Shown here one piece after another: positions 11,901 to 26,900 of a stretch of 64,000 nucleotides of DNA. A program made the translations under genes and the position numbers. A model generated the notes under the pieces. The model was not told where the DNA came from, searched no databases, and saw only the letters and a list, made by a program, of their open reading frames with translations. The first letter of the stretch is position 1; the number at the start of each line of letters is the position of its first letter. Source of the DNA: Acanthaster planci (lineage: Eukaryota > Echinodermata > Asteroidea > Valvatida > Acanthasteridae); the NCBI RefSeq assembly GCF_001949145.1, contig NW_019091486.1:1153699-1217698 (forward strand), in the 5' to 3' direction.

Positions 11901-14900
11901 AGATTCAAACACAACAACCAGCTCTACCTGAAGAGGTACCCACTTGTTCTCAGGTAAAGAGAAGTGCCCTCACTGCTGAATTCCTACAATGACTTACTGG
12001 TACATGCTCAAGACTGCCGTTTGAGAAGCCTTGAGTGAGATCAATCAAGGACTACGACAATTCAACTAACTCTCAGTGAAGTCTCCTGCTGACTCAACAA
12101 TGAATGATTGAGTCTAGTCAACAATCTGGGAACAACCTGCGACAGTATTAAGCTACATGTAAGTCACCAGTATTCAACAGCTGTGTACTGTACATGTACC
12201 AGGGTAATAGGGAGAAAGGACACACCACCAACACACCTTACCGATCTTCAACTAGAGTCTGACCTATGACATTGTTGGTTTGTTACCTTGTTGCAGAAGG
12301 TCACGGTTTGCCATAAACTAACCACACGTGAAGCTGTGGTACTTGATCAAGGTTGCCCCCGGGGGAGCCATCTTACTAACCTGACTCCAGTTGTCGGCTA
12401 GCCCCTCTGCAAGATGTTTGGCCACCTGATCTCCGTACTGCAAGACTGGGTTGTCATCAGTTAACTCACAACAAAGATCCATTGCTTCCTCTCCGTTATC
12501 TGAATAATTGCACCAATATTAAAAAAAAATTCTTTATCTCTTTGAACAGAATGGCAGGGCGTGTGCAGTGGTGACAATAGATTTTATTCATGACCTTGTT
12601 ACACTTAGCAAATGAGTTCACTAAGGACAAAAGATCAACATGCATCAACAGCCGATGTCCTCTGTAATCGACATACCTGGTGTTGCTCCACAGCTGACAA
12701 GAGAAGACATGACATAGTACCCCGTCTCCCTGACAAATCGGTTCGTGTGGGTCAGCGTCTGAAAGATGAGGTCAAGGAGATCCTGGGTGATGAAAGGGAT
12801 AAAGTGAGGACCGCAACCATTGATGACGGACTCTAAGCACCTGCAACAGACAAAAGGCAAGAAGACGCCAATTTTAGTACCTTAACTCCTACCTATTCAT
12901 GATTCAGAGCGTTATTCTCACGACTCGACTCACCATCACTTGCCAATCACTAGTTTTCCGTTGATCTGACCCGCATGCATGGCATGCAAAGATCCACGAA
13001 CAGGTCAAGTGCACGAGTAGTACCATAGACTGTCACCTGTCTTACATGTACCCAGCTGACAGCCTGCAAAGCATGCATTTCACAAAGCAATTGTGGAACT
13101 ATTGCACAGGGATAACACACACATATTGACCTCGTTCTAGCTACACGTAGAAAGTTAGTGGTACACATAAATAATAATAAATGTGTTGCTGCGCTTAATG
13201 ATGGCAAATGTACGATGCACGGTAAAACAAATACACACATCACATGGCTTATTTCGCAGAGCGAGTTGATATCACATGCACATGTACATATCAGTGTATA
13301 CAAGTAGCTCCCCTAAGCATTGGAAGATGACAAAGTACATGTATGCCAGCTCCTTTCAAACTAGTTGTGAAGCCAATGGGACTAGCTTAAACATAACTGG
13401 TACATGTACAAGTACTTGTAGGCTATCAATCTGAAAGATACTGTATAGTGCGTGGATCTTTGAAAGCGTACCATGTAAACAATAGATATTGCGGTAGTGA
13501 CTCGCACCTGATGGCGAATGTAGACCAGTGAGACATCGGCTTTCAATCATGAATATGTATGAGGTATGGTCACAGACAAGACACTGAAAATCAATCGATA
13601 CTTTTTACTAATCTTAGTTCCACAGATCAGTCTTGCTAGAAACCTTCCTGAATCCCCCCAAAATCTCCTCTGTGCAAGATCTCACATCCTTTGTTCCGAC
13701 ATGTCACACTGTTGCAATTTGGTTCGTTCTTCTTCTGATGGCAACTCTCTCCCCACACGCCTTACACACTGATGTTTGTTATCAGACTGCAACTCACTTC
13801 ATCCAGGTTTCCAGATTTTTCCAGCCCGCAGTGTCGTGGAAAATCTGCTCTGCTGTGGCACTCCCTCCCTGATGGGGAAAAAACAAACAAAATAACGAAT
13901 GAGTCTTTAGTGAACCATGTGACAATTATTATTGTCTTCATTTGGCATTTTGGCTTTGATGAGGGAGGTATCTTTGTAACACCCTAGGGAACACATACAT
14001 GTACGTGTACCTCCCAAGGTGAAGTTGAGGGGTTAAAAATGGCATATCCCACATCACAGCAGTCAACAACTGTTTTGTTGCACCTTGCCAATCAGACAAA
14101 CGATACATGAGTATAATTATGTTTATAACTTTGAGTCCAAGAAAAAAAGAAAGGGATCCATACATGTACATTTAAAAACTGTAAGTCCACTGTCACACTT
14201 CCGTACCTGCTCGTGTTGAATGACCAGTTTCTCCATTAGGACGTTGGCGCTGTCCCTCTGGCCCGGGGGCCTCTCTGAGAGTGGGATGCGCTCCAGGTTG
14301 CTACGTACCCCGTCATGGATCAGCTCGCTGGCCGACTGGTATACATCGGTGCCATAACGCTTGCACAGGGCACCTAGCACCTCGCCTGAAAAACCAAGGG
14401 GTGAGATGGGGGGTAAAAAGAAATCCATAAAACATCTCCATGTATCTACAGTAACTCAGTAGTTTGAAAACGACAGCAAATGAAATGCAACAATACTTCG
14501 GGAAAATACATGTACTGTACATGTATGTACATGTATTATTGTGCAATGCAACTGTATCAGGGCCATTCTAGCACAACGTGTGTGACCTTTGTAAGCAATT
14601 TTGATGTGTGTTTAATTAAATACATTTTTTGTTTCTGAATACTTTTGCATTTGAGCAACATAGTAATCAGCTCCAGGGGAGAACTTGTATTGTGGTTAAT
14701 CATTCTTTCCAAATGTCTCTGAAAGTTTCATTGTACAGGAACTAACGTAACCGTAACGTATGTGACATCAGACGATTGCAAATATCTGACTCTTAATTTT
14801 ATTTTGTAAGCCTCTGTGAATTGGCTCAATTTGTTCAATTAGTTCAATTTTTGCACTTTTAATGTACATGTAGAAAAAAAAATAGTTAGGCAACGTGTGT

Positions 14901-17900
14901 GACCAGAAACATTACGTGTGTGACAATTGGCTCATTATTGTTTGAGGGTGCATTTTTTCAGAATTTCCAAAACACACAAAGTCACGATCAAATTACAGTG
15001 CCCAAAGAAACTAAATGTTAAAACCAACACTTATTTTAAATGCACAAGGAAGAAATCCATTTGTAGTGCACATACATGTACATGACCCTGCTGGTGCCTA
15101 AATGTACATGTACACAAGGTATTCCAACGTATTGGTACACGTACATGAGTAATGAGCTGAAAGTCTTTTCACAGCTTGTAATTGTAAGACACTTAATTTA
15201 AGATGAAATGTTACTAACATTGAGAGTTTCCACATTATTTACAAGTAGATGAACAAAGTGTTGGTGCTTTTGACAGAATTCTTATTGAGATGTACATGTA
15301 AATTTCAAAGTACATGTATGCACATTAATGTTTCTTATGATTTACAAATTCAGATCTGTAAACATTTTCTGTCACAATGTGCGCCTGGATTGGAATTTGC
15401 TGATTGGTTTTTAGATTCGTGCATTTATTTGGGAACTTACATGTATATGTGAGGTTTCATCATCAAATATTAGAATATCAATAAAAAATCAAATATTCCA
15501 AACACATGACATACATGTACATATACCTAGGCATTTTTGAAGTCAAAAGTCCAGGTATACTGGATCTCACACCACAAAACAGGTGAAATGTAAAAAATTG
15601 AATCTCACAGTCAGTGACCTGTGTACACCTAAGTCCCATCCCCTTCTCCCTCCCTCCCTCAAGAAAACCCCTGCCCTCATGATGCATTGAGATTTTTTTT
15701 AAATGTTACATGTAGGATATATGTATAATCCATGTACATGTATTTTGTCACACCCCAAAATTTAACTTTTTAGTGACAAAATTATTTAGCCTGGAATTCA
15801 GAAAACCAAGGTAAGACTTTGATGCATTTCATGCCACAAGATCAGAACAATTTAAACTGGGTCAAGCAACATGTAAATCGGGCTCTGTACCGGTACGTGT
15901 AGATTTATGGTGCTCCTACATTAAGAATATTGTGTCAAATTAGTAATTACACATACTGTACACGTACTGTTCCTGAAATAAAAGGGACCCTTAGGCCTAA
16001 ATATCTCCACACTTCAACTGCCCACTGTTTCCTGTGACATCAGGTGGAGTGATTTTCCTCAAACTATCTCTGGTCTATGGAACAAAAGATCCCTGATCTT
16101 TGATGCCCATTTCCAGAATCCACTAGACTTTTTACATTGCATCAACTTACGGTAACTACCGTATTGTCATTGACTACTGATTCTACATGTACAATGTACA
16201 ATGTACCTTTTCTGGATATTCACAGCCATCTTACTCAATAATTACCCAATCTCCTACACCGAACCCACAAGGTATTCGTTCAGTACAAGGGGGGGAAGTT
16301 GTCAGCATCTGCACTACTTGAACATGTCAAATGGGGCGCTGGATAAGGTACCGTATGTTTCAAATTTGTATGCAGTGTCTATTGCATAACATTCTCTAGG
16401 CCGTCCCTTGTCTGTTCTGATTGGTTAAAGTTTTGGCTTATACTTGGTCATGCATTAAGAATGTGATCTGCAGGAATACTGCACTGGTCACACACATAAC
16501 AGTCACACGTGTAACAAAAATGTAACATGTGTGATCATTGTAGTTTTCAGTATTTATAGAGTTCAAAAAAGCAAATTCTTCTTTTACCTCAGTAATATCA
16601 TAGGCCATATGAAAATTTTTTATAATATAAAGTACTGGTGTGACGTCTTTATTTGACAGCCAAGCCTTTTTATTAAGAGTTTTATGCATTTTTGTTACGT
16701 GACATGTGCTCAGCAACAAATCACAAACTGATCTAGAACCCCCCAAAATAGTTTTTTGTTTCACCTTGTGATAAAATTTGTTGAAAATACTCCCAATGAA
16801 TTTATTTGTATCCTCAATGAATAAAAGTTAATACAGCATGTGCACATTCAATGGGAATTAAAAAAACACCTTTTTAGTGCTGAAATTCCCCAAAATGAAT
16901 TATTAGTTGTGTTTCCTATTACACTGAAAAATCAATTAGGGCGGTTGGTTGGGTAAAAACTTTTTTTATAACCCAAAAAATTAGGGTCGGATGCGGGTCT
17001 GTATTTTTCCGGGGGGGAGGGGCTGGTAAAGTTGTAACAGGTGCATGTACTAAGTCGGTGTCAGATTAATACTGTACGTGTGCCACGAATTAATCAAGCC
17101 AAAGATTATTCCATTGCTGTCCATCTCATGCCAAAAATTTACAAATAAAAACAATACAATGTACAGGATGATGCACAAGAAATTAGGCTTGGGGCAAGGC
17201 ACCATAAGTTTTTATATTTCATTGATTTGTTGAATAAAACGATACAGGTTCTGCATAATTTTCTAGGTTGGGTCAGGTAACCGGAAACACAGCTATTTTT
17301 TGGTCTGGCCTCACAAAAATTGACATTTTACTACATGAATCAAATACCAACATTCAGCCAGAGATTGTTGGAAAATTTGGCTAATTCAGGCTTATTTTCC
17401 AGAGAATGGCCCTCAAGGCATGAATTCTTTCACAAGTGGCAATGTGAATCTTCCGCTTCTTATTTCTATAAAGTGCAAATAAATTACAGATGCAGCAGGA
17501 CCGGATGATCATACATGTACCGTACATGTACATGTACCTTCTAATAATCCACAACTTGGGAGCCAAATAATCCTGAGAAATCAAACCCCTTAAAACCACA
17601 CCACAAACCAAAACTCCAATGGAACTTCGGATTCCCCCATTGAGTGCCTATGATACACACTACAAGCTCAAAAGCCTGCACAAACCTATGGAGGGAAGGC
17701 AATGAAGGGATATTCATTTTAGAGATACTAGAGGAGGAAAACCCCAGATAAAACAGCCCCGAATAAACAAATGGCACCAGCACAGGGATTGAAACTCCCA
17801 ACCACACGTCAGCCTTGGTGGGATTTGAAATGGGTCACAGAGGCAGCTGATGGCAATGGCAAGAAAGTTTAAATTACCAGAATTCTAAACCATAGATCAA

Positions 17901-20900
17901 ACCTCCATGTACATGTAATAACTTTATTTTCCAACTGCTTACTGTAAATGTAAATGGATGTACATGTACATCAAATTCTAATTTCACCTTGGCGTTAATG
18001 ACACAATACATCTACAACATTTACATGTACATACCGGTATAAGCTGAAAAGTTGGAAGAGGTCACCGGAAAATGTATCCATCGGTCAGTTTATGACTTAC
18101 TGGTATCATAAAAGAGTCCTCCTCTCCCATTATGTAATTTAACCTTCTTCTGTATTTATGGGTTTTATCTCCTTCTTTATTGTCTTTTATTTGTCTTCAA
18201 ATATTACAATTTTGGTAACTGTTTGCCGTCAACTATTGCCATATCTTGTCTGTCCCTTGTTTTTCATCTTGTAGTTACTCGTGTTGTAGTTCTTGTCACA
18301 TGTACAAGTACGTCGTTGTTCTCATTATGTCTTACATGTACATGTACAATGTACATGTACGTCTTAAGGGCTGCTTTTTATAAGCCTCAGTTTATTCAAC
18401 AGCCTCATGCTCTTTTTTGTTCTGTTTGTACAAGGACTACACTGTACTTTTCTTTATCTCATGTTCTAATGTTCTTTTTTTCATCTGAAAAAAGTTGCAT
18501 GTACATTGTACATGTACGGTACATGTACATGCATGTACACTCACATTGCTAATTTCTATGTACCAAGTTTCCTTAATTAATGACATATTTTGATTTTCTG
18601 AAGAGTATGGAATAAATGTCCTCTTGAAATTGAAATCCTACATTTGTATAAGTGCAATGATGTCCTCTTTTTATGACACCAAGAAATCCAATTTACCATC
18701 ACAGATGACTGAGCACGAAGCAGTTCAATCAACCATGTCAGAACTGGTCGTGCACCAGATTCACCGTAGCCTAACTCAGACAATTCCTAGTCCATTTCTC
18801 CTGGCAGACACGCACAGGTCTCTTTGTTGCAACTAACGGACAGCCCTGATGTTCTTTGTCGGCCTGAGTGAGCCTTGTTGAGATTCAAGTCTGTCCCCTC
18901 CCTTTGGTACTTTTGGATGTTTTTCCAAATAGTCGACGTGGCGGGAGTGTTACAGTCAGGAAAACGCTGACCAAATGCATCTGCTACTTGCTGGAGGCTT
19001 TCAGTCCTCAACCACTTTGTTACCACAAACACATGCTGCTCAGTTGTAAGCTGCATTTTGCAGGACTGAGAAAATGAACAACCTTTCCAACTTTTAAGGA
19101 GTGTGCAATGAAACAACATGCTGAGGACTGCATAATTTGGAGTCCCAACAAAAGCCCTGCACTGGGCAGACAAGGTTCTTTACCAAAACATCTACAAGTG
19201 GTGGTTCATGTATCTGGTGCACGACCAGTTCTGACTGTACAATATAAAAGCCAAAGGTATTGTACTTTGGCTACCAGTCATACCAGTACATGTAGCCACT
19301 CACACCTGTCATTCAACTGCGAATCTAATCTCCAGTACAACTAATGGGCTGAAAAATCATACATTTGTGGATATTACCAGTAAATATTGTTTAAATGACA
19401 GACGTCTACATACATGTACATGTGTCCATTCACATGCATACCTGCACAGCATGTATACATGTACATTACTATGGGGGATACATCAATACATGTACCGGTA
19501 CATGTAGACATATATGTGCCGTTACACGTGCATTGTACGCACAACATACTGTACACGATTAGACAAACAATGTACATGTACAGTACATGTGCAGTACATA
19601 CATGTATACTCGTACTTTAACATGTACTAGTAGCACATACAGTACTTGGTACATGTTACATGTATGTACATGTACATGTACCTGCACATTATATATGGGT
19701 ACATGTGATTAGTACCGGTACCTGCACATGTACATGGTAAAAGTAGTCAATGCCACACAAAGAAATTTGAATGTAGTCTTTGCAAATGCACTATTGAGTT
19801 CCATTGAACTTTACATTCTCTGTTCATAAAAGTACACTTGATTTTATATTGCCCTTTGCCCCATGTGCAAAACTGTGGTGGCGCATACATGTACATGTAC
19901 CGGTATGCTGTGCTGCATCAAATTCCTCCCTTTGGTGTGGTTAGTACCGTAGTTGTTTCATTACATGACAGTAGTGAGACCAGTGAGAAAACTTTTCTCA
20001 CAAATATGTGCATGTGTACATGTATGTCAGCACATTTCAGGTTTACAATTGGAACAGCAAATGAAAAGTACCAGACTGCAAATATATGTAAACAGCCTCA
20101 TTTGTCCAAAATGCATGGGAAATCTTTTTTTTACATGGTCTTCATCAAAAGGATTAAACAAAGAGGATACCAAATGGCATGTACATGTATGTTGCATTAC
20201 CTACATTGTACATGTACATGTAAATACTAATACTTTTCTTCACACTTATCAAAGTAAGTGTTGAAAAAAAAATTCAACTTAAAAGTGTTGTACGAAGTAC
20301 ATAATGAGGGTAGATATAAAGTGGTCATTTGTCTGCTTTAAAAATCAAAAGCAAATTTACACAACGCCAATTTTCAAATCAGGTCAAATGTCATTCCATT
20401 ACCATGGAATTACATTTACATGGACCCAAAATTTGTGAAGACATTTCATACTCAGTCGCTGGACCTTTATGGTAAATTGTGCATCCTCTTATTTGCAGCG
20501 ACAGTACAAGCCAGGCTTTGTTATTATGCTTTTCTCAATGACAACCTTTCTCACAGACAGGGGAGTACTGCACTGGTAATTTGTTTGTTCTCTGCATGGT
20601 AATATAAATTCCATCCAGCAAGGTCTGTGTATAAACGGTACACGTACAGTACAATAAAGACTGCGATACTGTGTGCGCGCCTGCTTTTTCAAATGTCAAT
20701 TTTATCATACATCAATAGCAGGGGGGCTGGGAGCTAAAAATAGCTCTGTTCACAAGCTGACAAACACCGAGGCCATTAGAGGCTTTGTGAAAACCCTGCG
20801 CCTGCTTCTATTTTAAGAGTATTAAATATTGAAGACCGATCCGATAGGTCCCTGGGAAGTTTCTATTTTTAGATGCTAACCTGAAGTGGTATTCACTTCC

Positions 20901-23900
20901 CTGAATATATCCGCATGTAAAAAAAGAAAACACCATCTGTTCTGTCGACGATTTCAGTATGGCCCACTAGACTGTACATCAAGCACAAAGTACAGTTTCC
21001 GTGACAAAAGTGTAAGGTAAAATCAACCAACGACTAGCAAAATGTGGGGATATGCGTGGCCCTCTGACAAGTTACAGTAGCAGAAAATTTGATTGCATGT
21101 ACACGTTAACAGAGAAAGTATTCAGATAGCCCATTAATTGAATTGCATTGATTTGAAGACCAAGTTAACGGCCTTATACTGCAAAGTAGGATCTCCGCAA
21201 ATGAAAAGAGCAATCATTTAAAACTACATGTAGTTGTCAATTTCTTACAAGTCACAATCAGCCACACACTCAACTGCTATTTTATTTGCACATAGCTTTA
21301 CTACATGTACTACTACAAGTCAATACAGGTACATGTACAGTATACACATAGATTTTCTAGGACTGTGTTGGTACATTCCAAGCTTTTATAATTGATAATA
21401 TTGAAAATTCTTGGAAACAGGTGAGTATCTGATGTACATGTACATACCGTAGGCCAGAGTACAATTTAAGATTCTTTCAGGCTTTGACAATTAATTAAAC
21501 TCTGTGCATCTGGATCAATGCTCCAAAGTGGAACACCCAGACCAGAATGTGAAAACTCTTTTTCTACCCTGTAGTAGGCCTATACATGTACACAGATGAA
21601 TTCAGATTCCAAAAACAATACATGAAGTTTGTGCAAATAAAAGAGTAGAGTTTGCCACTGTATTAATTTGCATACATGTACATGTACATGTACAGCACAT
21701 GTACCGCTACATGTAGCAGTGGCATGGGGCAATTATTTTTTTTTTTACCAAAAGTCAGATTTAAAAACATTTAATCTAACTTCTATATTTTAATAAAAAA
21801 TGGAGACAAGTCAGCTTAAAATGCATGTACCGGTATCTACTCCAAAGCAAGCAAATTTACATGTAGCTGTGTGTTCATTAATTTTCTATTTTTCATTCTG
21901 CTTTTTACAAAATTAAACAAGTACCGTAATTTGACTGAAAATCACATACATATACCCCCTTAAATACATGTACCTGTACCTGTATTGTCTAAGCCCAGGT
22001 GAAATGCGTGCAGTATAGCACCTACCGTACATGTATCAATACAGTACATGTACATGTACCCGCAGAAAAGGTACATGTAATTCTTTCAGAGATACAGGTA
22101 CAGGGTAAAATACCAGGTTTTAAACCAGACACTAAGTTTTGACAAAACTAGAGTTCACAAGAAATTGCTAACAAAGAACTTACAGTATACCTAATAAATA
22201 ATAAGTGAAAATATGCCATCAACCCCCAGTAAAAATGCTGGTACATGTATTTTACCTTGCTCACATAATATGCCCAAAAGCAGTCTTGTTACAATAGCGT
22301 TTTTGTGATCCAGCTCCTTTATGGTTAATTGAGTAGTAATTCAGGTTTAATTAAAACTCACCATATTAAGGACAGTTTGTTATTCATTTTGGTTTCACTG
22401 CATTTCTAATCTCAATAAAACACATACATGCTTATGTGTACTTACATGTACAAGTACAGTCAAAGTTGATGTTCTCTGATACTTTACCATATCAAAACTT
22501 AGAAGTGATGAAAATCACACACTGACTTTATAAAGCTGACTTAAACTGAAACAGGTGGCTTGATCTGAGCGAAAAATCCAACCCAGATAGTGTGTAACAC
22601 CTGCGCATTCATGCAAGTTTCTTTTCGATACTAGGAAATGGAAGGCTCTTATTGGTGAGAACAGCTATTCAAAATGTGCAAAACCTGGAAAAATTTCAAA
22701 TCAATTAAAAAATAAATTGTAAAACATTCAACACATTTGCCTTTTTCAATTTTTAACACGTTGATTTAATTTAAATCAGTGATTTATTTTTAACTCTCTG
22801 ATTTAAATTGCGATTTAAATCGGAGATTCAAATCAAGTTGACTTAAATAGACCAACCCTGAGCAGTGTGAAACACTTATTAAGGCTAGGAAGGGAAACAC
22901 ATGGCATGCATCAATGTATTGAAGCACAATTGTGAAGATCACGCACTAAAACTGACAACACGTGTACCAGTACATGTATACAAAATTCTGGGCAACTCTA
23001 CAGTAACCTCTCTGCTGAATTTGCAAAGTGTATAATGTCTCAGACTATTAGATGCACGTTGTATCTGTATGTACCGCTACCGCATGAGAGTTTGGGCTTA
23101 TTGAAGATGGTGGGAATTTGTACTGTGGCTTAACACTGTGCACAGTGGGACCTGTGTAGTTGCTGGTATGATGTGATACTCTATATTGCCAGCACTTGGC
23201 ATGAAAGGAAAATCACAAAACTTCTCGTCTTCCTGTAACACATGTTGAGAATAATCAAAACTACATGAATATGGTACATGTACATGACCACACACTACCG
23301 GTACAGTTTACATGTACACAGAAAAAGTAACGGTAAGTTGCTGCCAAACTGTGGATGGCGAAGAATTTGGCATTGATTGCAGTCTACAAGTACAGGTAGC
23401 GCACACAGGTGAAACTGAATTTTTAAGGAGAAAACAGCTACAAGTACCAACAGATGATTAATGCTGAGTCTGATCTACTGAGGCCGAGGATTGCAGAGAG
23501 ATTAAAAGAGGCATTAGATGAGTTAAGTGCCTCTTAAGCACATTTCACCAGCTGAAAATGCTTACGCAACTGATGTCAATTTAAGCATCAGGGCCAGCCT
23601 ACGCAAGTACATGTACATGGCTGCACAGGTACGGTTCAGGTGCAATACAGTGCACAGCGTATGTACCGGTACAAGCACACTGTGAAACATTACTTTTCAT
23701 ACTCTAGTACTATGCTGTAATTTGACGACCACGATGTGGATTGATTGCAATGAGTTACGACCAATTGCTCTACCGCCAGACTGTCAGTGAACCCTTGCAG
23801 ACATGTACTGGTATCAAACATTTCATTCCAAATGGCAGAGGGCAGTGACATTACATCAAATTACGGTACATGGAAAAACACGCACTTGTAACATAAAGGG

Positions 23901-26900
23901 TGGAAAGAAAACAAGAAGTTGGTTAACCACAGCTTCTTAATACCAGTATATACAGGTACAATGTACATATGTACATGTATGTAAATGGACAGATACAGGG
24001 TTTGAAATTACAGTCAGACATGAGACTTTTTCATTTTTCAACAAATTTTGGTATTTCTGTTGGACCATAAGGATGTGGTTGTACACAAATTCCACAGAAA
24101 ATGGAAAATCCCAAGAGCAAAATCTGTTTCTACTTTAAAGGTTTTTCTACCACATGTACAGCAGGCTAAATGACATCCCTACATGTACACTGTATCAAGC
24201 TAACATCTGGTCAACATGGAAGAACAAAATTGATCATGACGGTACATGTACCCGGTATATTTTGTCCCACTGAACCATTCTTGGGCCACATTTCATGCAT
24301 TGTACATACCGGTACACGTACATGCACTGAACTGAATGCGTGCCTACAGTCTCACCCAGGTACCGGTAATTTGCCAACAAGCCTATGCATGAAGAACCGG
24401 TAACGATCAGGGCACACTCACTGACCCATGTGACCAAATTACATGTATGTACATGTACATCCGCAACTGTTGCAGGTGTGCCTTGCACAGTTTGCATGCT
24501 CAGGTACTAGTATACAATGTACATGTATGTAACGGTAGTAGGCAAAGCTTTGCTACATGTAGGTGCCGGTACAGCAAAAAATTGAAGAAAGATGCAGATC
24601 AAACCAACATCCAGTGTTGCATCGGTGTGACAGAGACAGTGGTGCATCCAGTGGGGGAGGGGAAAGTTATCCCCCATGTTGCAATTTTTTTTTTTTTTTT
24701 AAATTTATCTTTAATGAAATGCGGGAGGGGGAGGCGGTGCTTCAAGATTCCATTTGGGGTGGAAAACTTGGAGAGTTGTTTTTTGGACAAACATCAATTT
24801 CTCTCCCCCGGGACCAATACCTGGATGCACTACAGGATCTAAAGACTTGTAACCATGCATGTACACCTGTACATGAAAATGTGCTGGTAAGTTACTGCTA
24901 CATGGCACAGGTGGTGACCATTATGCTGTTTGAGGAAGAATTTATGGTGCCTGGTTTTTTGGCAAGAAACAAAAAAGCCCCAGTCTAGTTTCGAATGTGC
25001 AACATACAGTGTACATGTACATGTACCGGTACTGTTATTAACCAACTGCTTGTCTACTGTAATCATGGCAACGGTGGCAGGACTGTGGTCTCGTGATACA
25101 CTGACATTTTCTGTTCAGACTCTATGAATTTAGAACTCCCCCTTTGCCATTTGGAGACAATGGCCACTGACAGTGATATGTACATGTACCGGTTTGGCGG
25201 TCTCAGCTGTCTCCTGGTCTCAGTGGTCCCCCCTGACGTAGCCGGACATTTCAGCACGATACAAGCACTGTCTCGTTGGTCTTCCGTGCTGAGATGTCCG
25301 CATGACTAACTCGCACGGTACTATAAGCGGTGCTATTATCTTTGGTGTAGGCCTATTTATAGTACACGTCACGTACAACGTGAAGCATTGCACCGCTCAG
25401 CACGGCACTTAAACGGATGACTTTCCCATTGTTGTGCATAGAGATGGCATGACGTATTTTTACCATATTTGGTAAGGGGGACCGCTGAGACAGGGAGACA
25501 GCTGAGACCGCCATACATGTACATGTATATACGGTAGATTCCTGATACGGCATTTGATCCTTTGGCTGAGCCATGCCAAATCCAATGGCTACAGGATTCC
25601 TGATACTGCGGGCTCATTTGCTCCTTTTGCTGAATCACGTCAAATCCAACAAGATTCTTTGTGATTTAAATTAAACCCGTACCTAATATGCATAAAAGAG
25701 TTCAATTGGCATAACTCCACCTGTGTGTTCTCTAATGAAGCACACTCAAACAAATCACAGCAAATCACAAATTACCTTTAAAGGAACATTTTAAAGAGTT
25801 CTTCAAAGTTGATAAATTCTAGAAAACAATTCTCAATGTAGTGGTACCTACACTCACATACATGTGTACATGTACACATGTACATGTTCCGAACTACCCC
25901 AGTACTAGTACGGTGCATGTACCCCAGTACGTAACAAAATTATTCACCTGTTTTTAACACATTTTTAAAAGAGCTCAATATGCAAAAAGGCAACTGAAAA
26001 ATCAGGCCTAAAGAAAGTTTCACTGGAACTTAGTAGAGGGTCTGGAAAGATTTATGAATACATGGGTACATTGAAAGCTTGATGAAATGTCACAATCTGT
26101 CCAATTTGTGGTAAAACTTTTGCTTTAGCAAGGTATCAGAGGTGAAAAATCAAAGTGCACCTTATTAGGGCACATTTACATGTAACAAGTTTAAAACAGT
26201 ATGTCACTTGAAGAAACTTAATACTGTTTGTTCATGGAGGATGGGTTTCTCTACTATCATGGTAGTTATCACACTTCCTGATCAAAATAAAGATTGCTCA
26301 CTCACCTTCCTGAATTATTCTACCCTTGATGTTGTGTAAGTCTTACTTTTTGACTTGATTCATAAGATTCTGTTTGTGGTTCAGTTTATTTTCCTATACG
26401 ATAGCTCAGAAAATTTGTGTGTGTACCGTATGCAACTGGAGGTGGAGTCTCCATTATCACGGTATCAAGAAATAGTTTCTACGATAGCCCTTAAAGCACT
26501 TTGTTTATGAATAAGGATAAAGTGAATGAGTGACATGTAGTTTTCAAGCAAACTGAATAACCTCATTTTGTGACAAGGTTCCATTTTGCCATTAATTGAC
26601 TCCTTTTTTCTAGTCTCCTTAAAAATACCAAATGCCAAGAGAACGAGATGGGAATTGCACTGCATCACCTTACACCGTAATTAATCCCGCAAGGACTGAC
26701 TTTATTTGTTTCACCAGAGCTTTTTCACCCCAATCTTAAAAGCGGCAACATCTTTCACAATCATCTTATATTACATTGTGTCTGCAGAAGGAATAATAAA
26801 CATGCGGGTATCACAAATTTCATTTTCTTGGTGAACAAGTTCTTTTATAGGGGTAATTCCAGAAATTAGGGGCCCATTTTTTTTAGTGTTCCTGTCACAT

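Noticed and set aside
19374-19620. Cys/Met/Tyr-rich open frames on both strands
   Set aside because: Direct translation of ACATGTAC repeats.
22740-22860. ATTTAAATC-type words in alternating orientation
   Set aside because: Short, AT-rich and low complexity; no defined ends, so not called as an element.
24563-24988. Long plus-strand open frame of 141 codons, overlapped by another of 131 codons
   Set aside because: It contains a polyT/polyF run and ACATGTAC words, overlaps other frames equally well, and shows no domain or codon pattern. Treated as chance within an intron.
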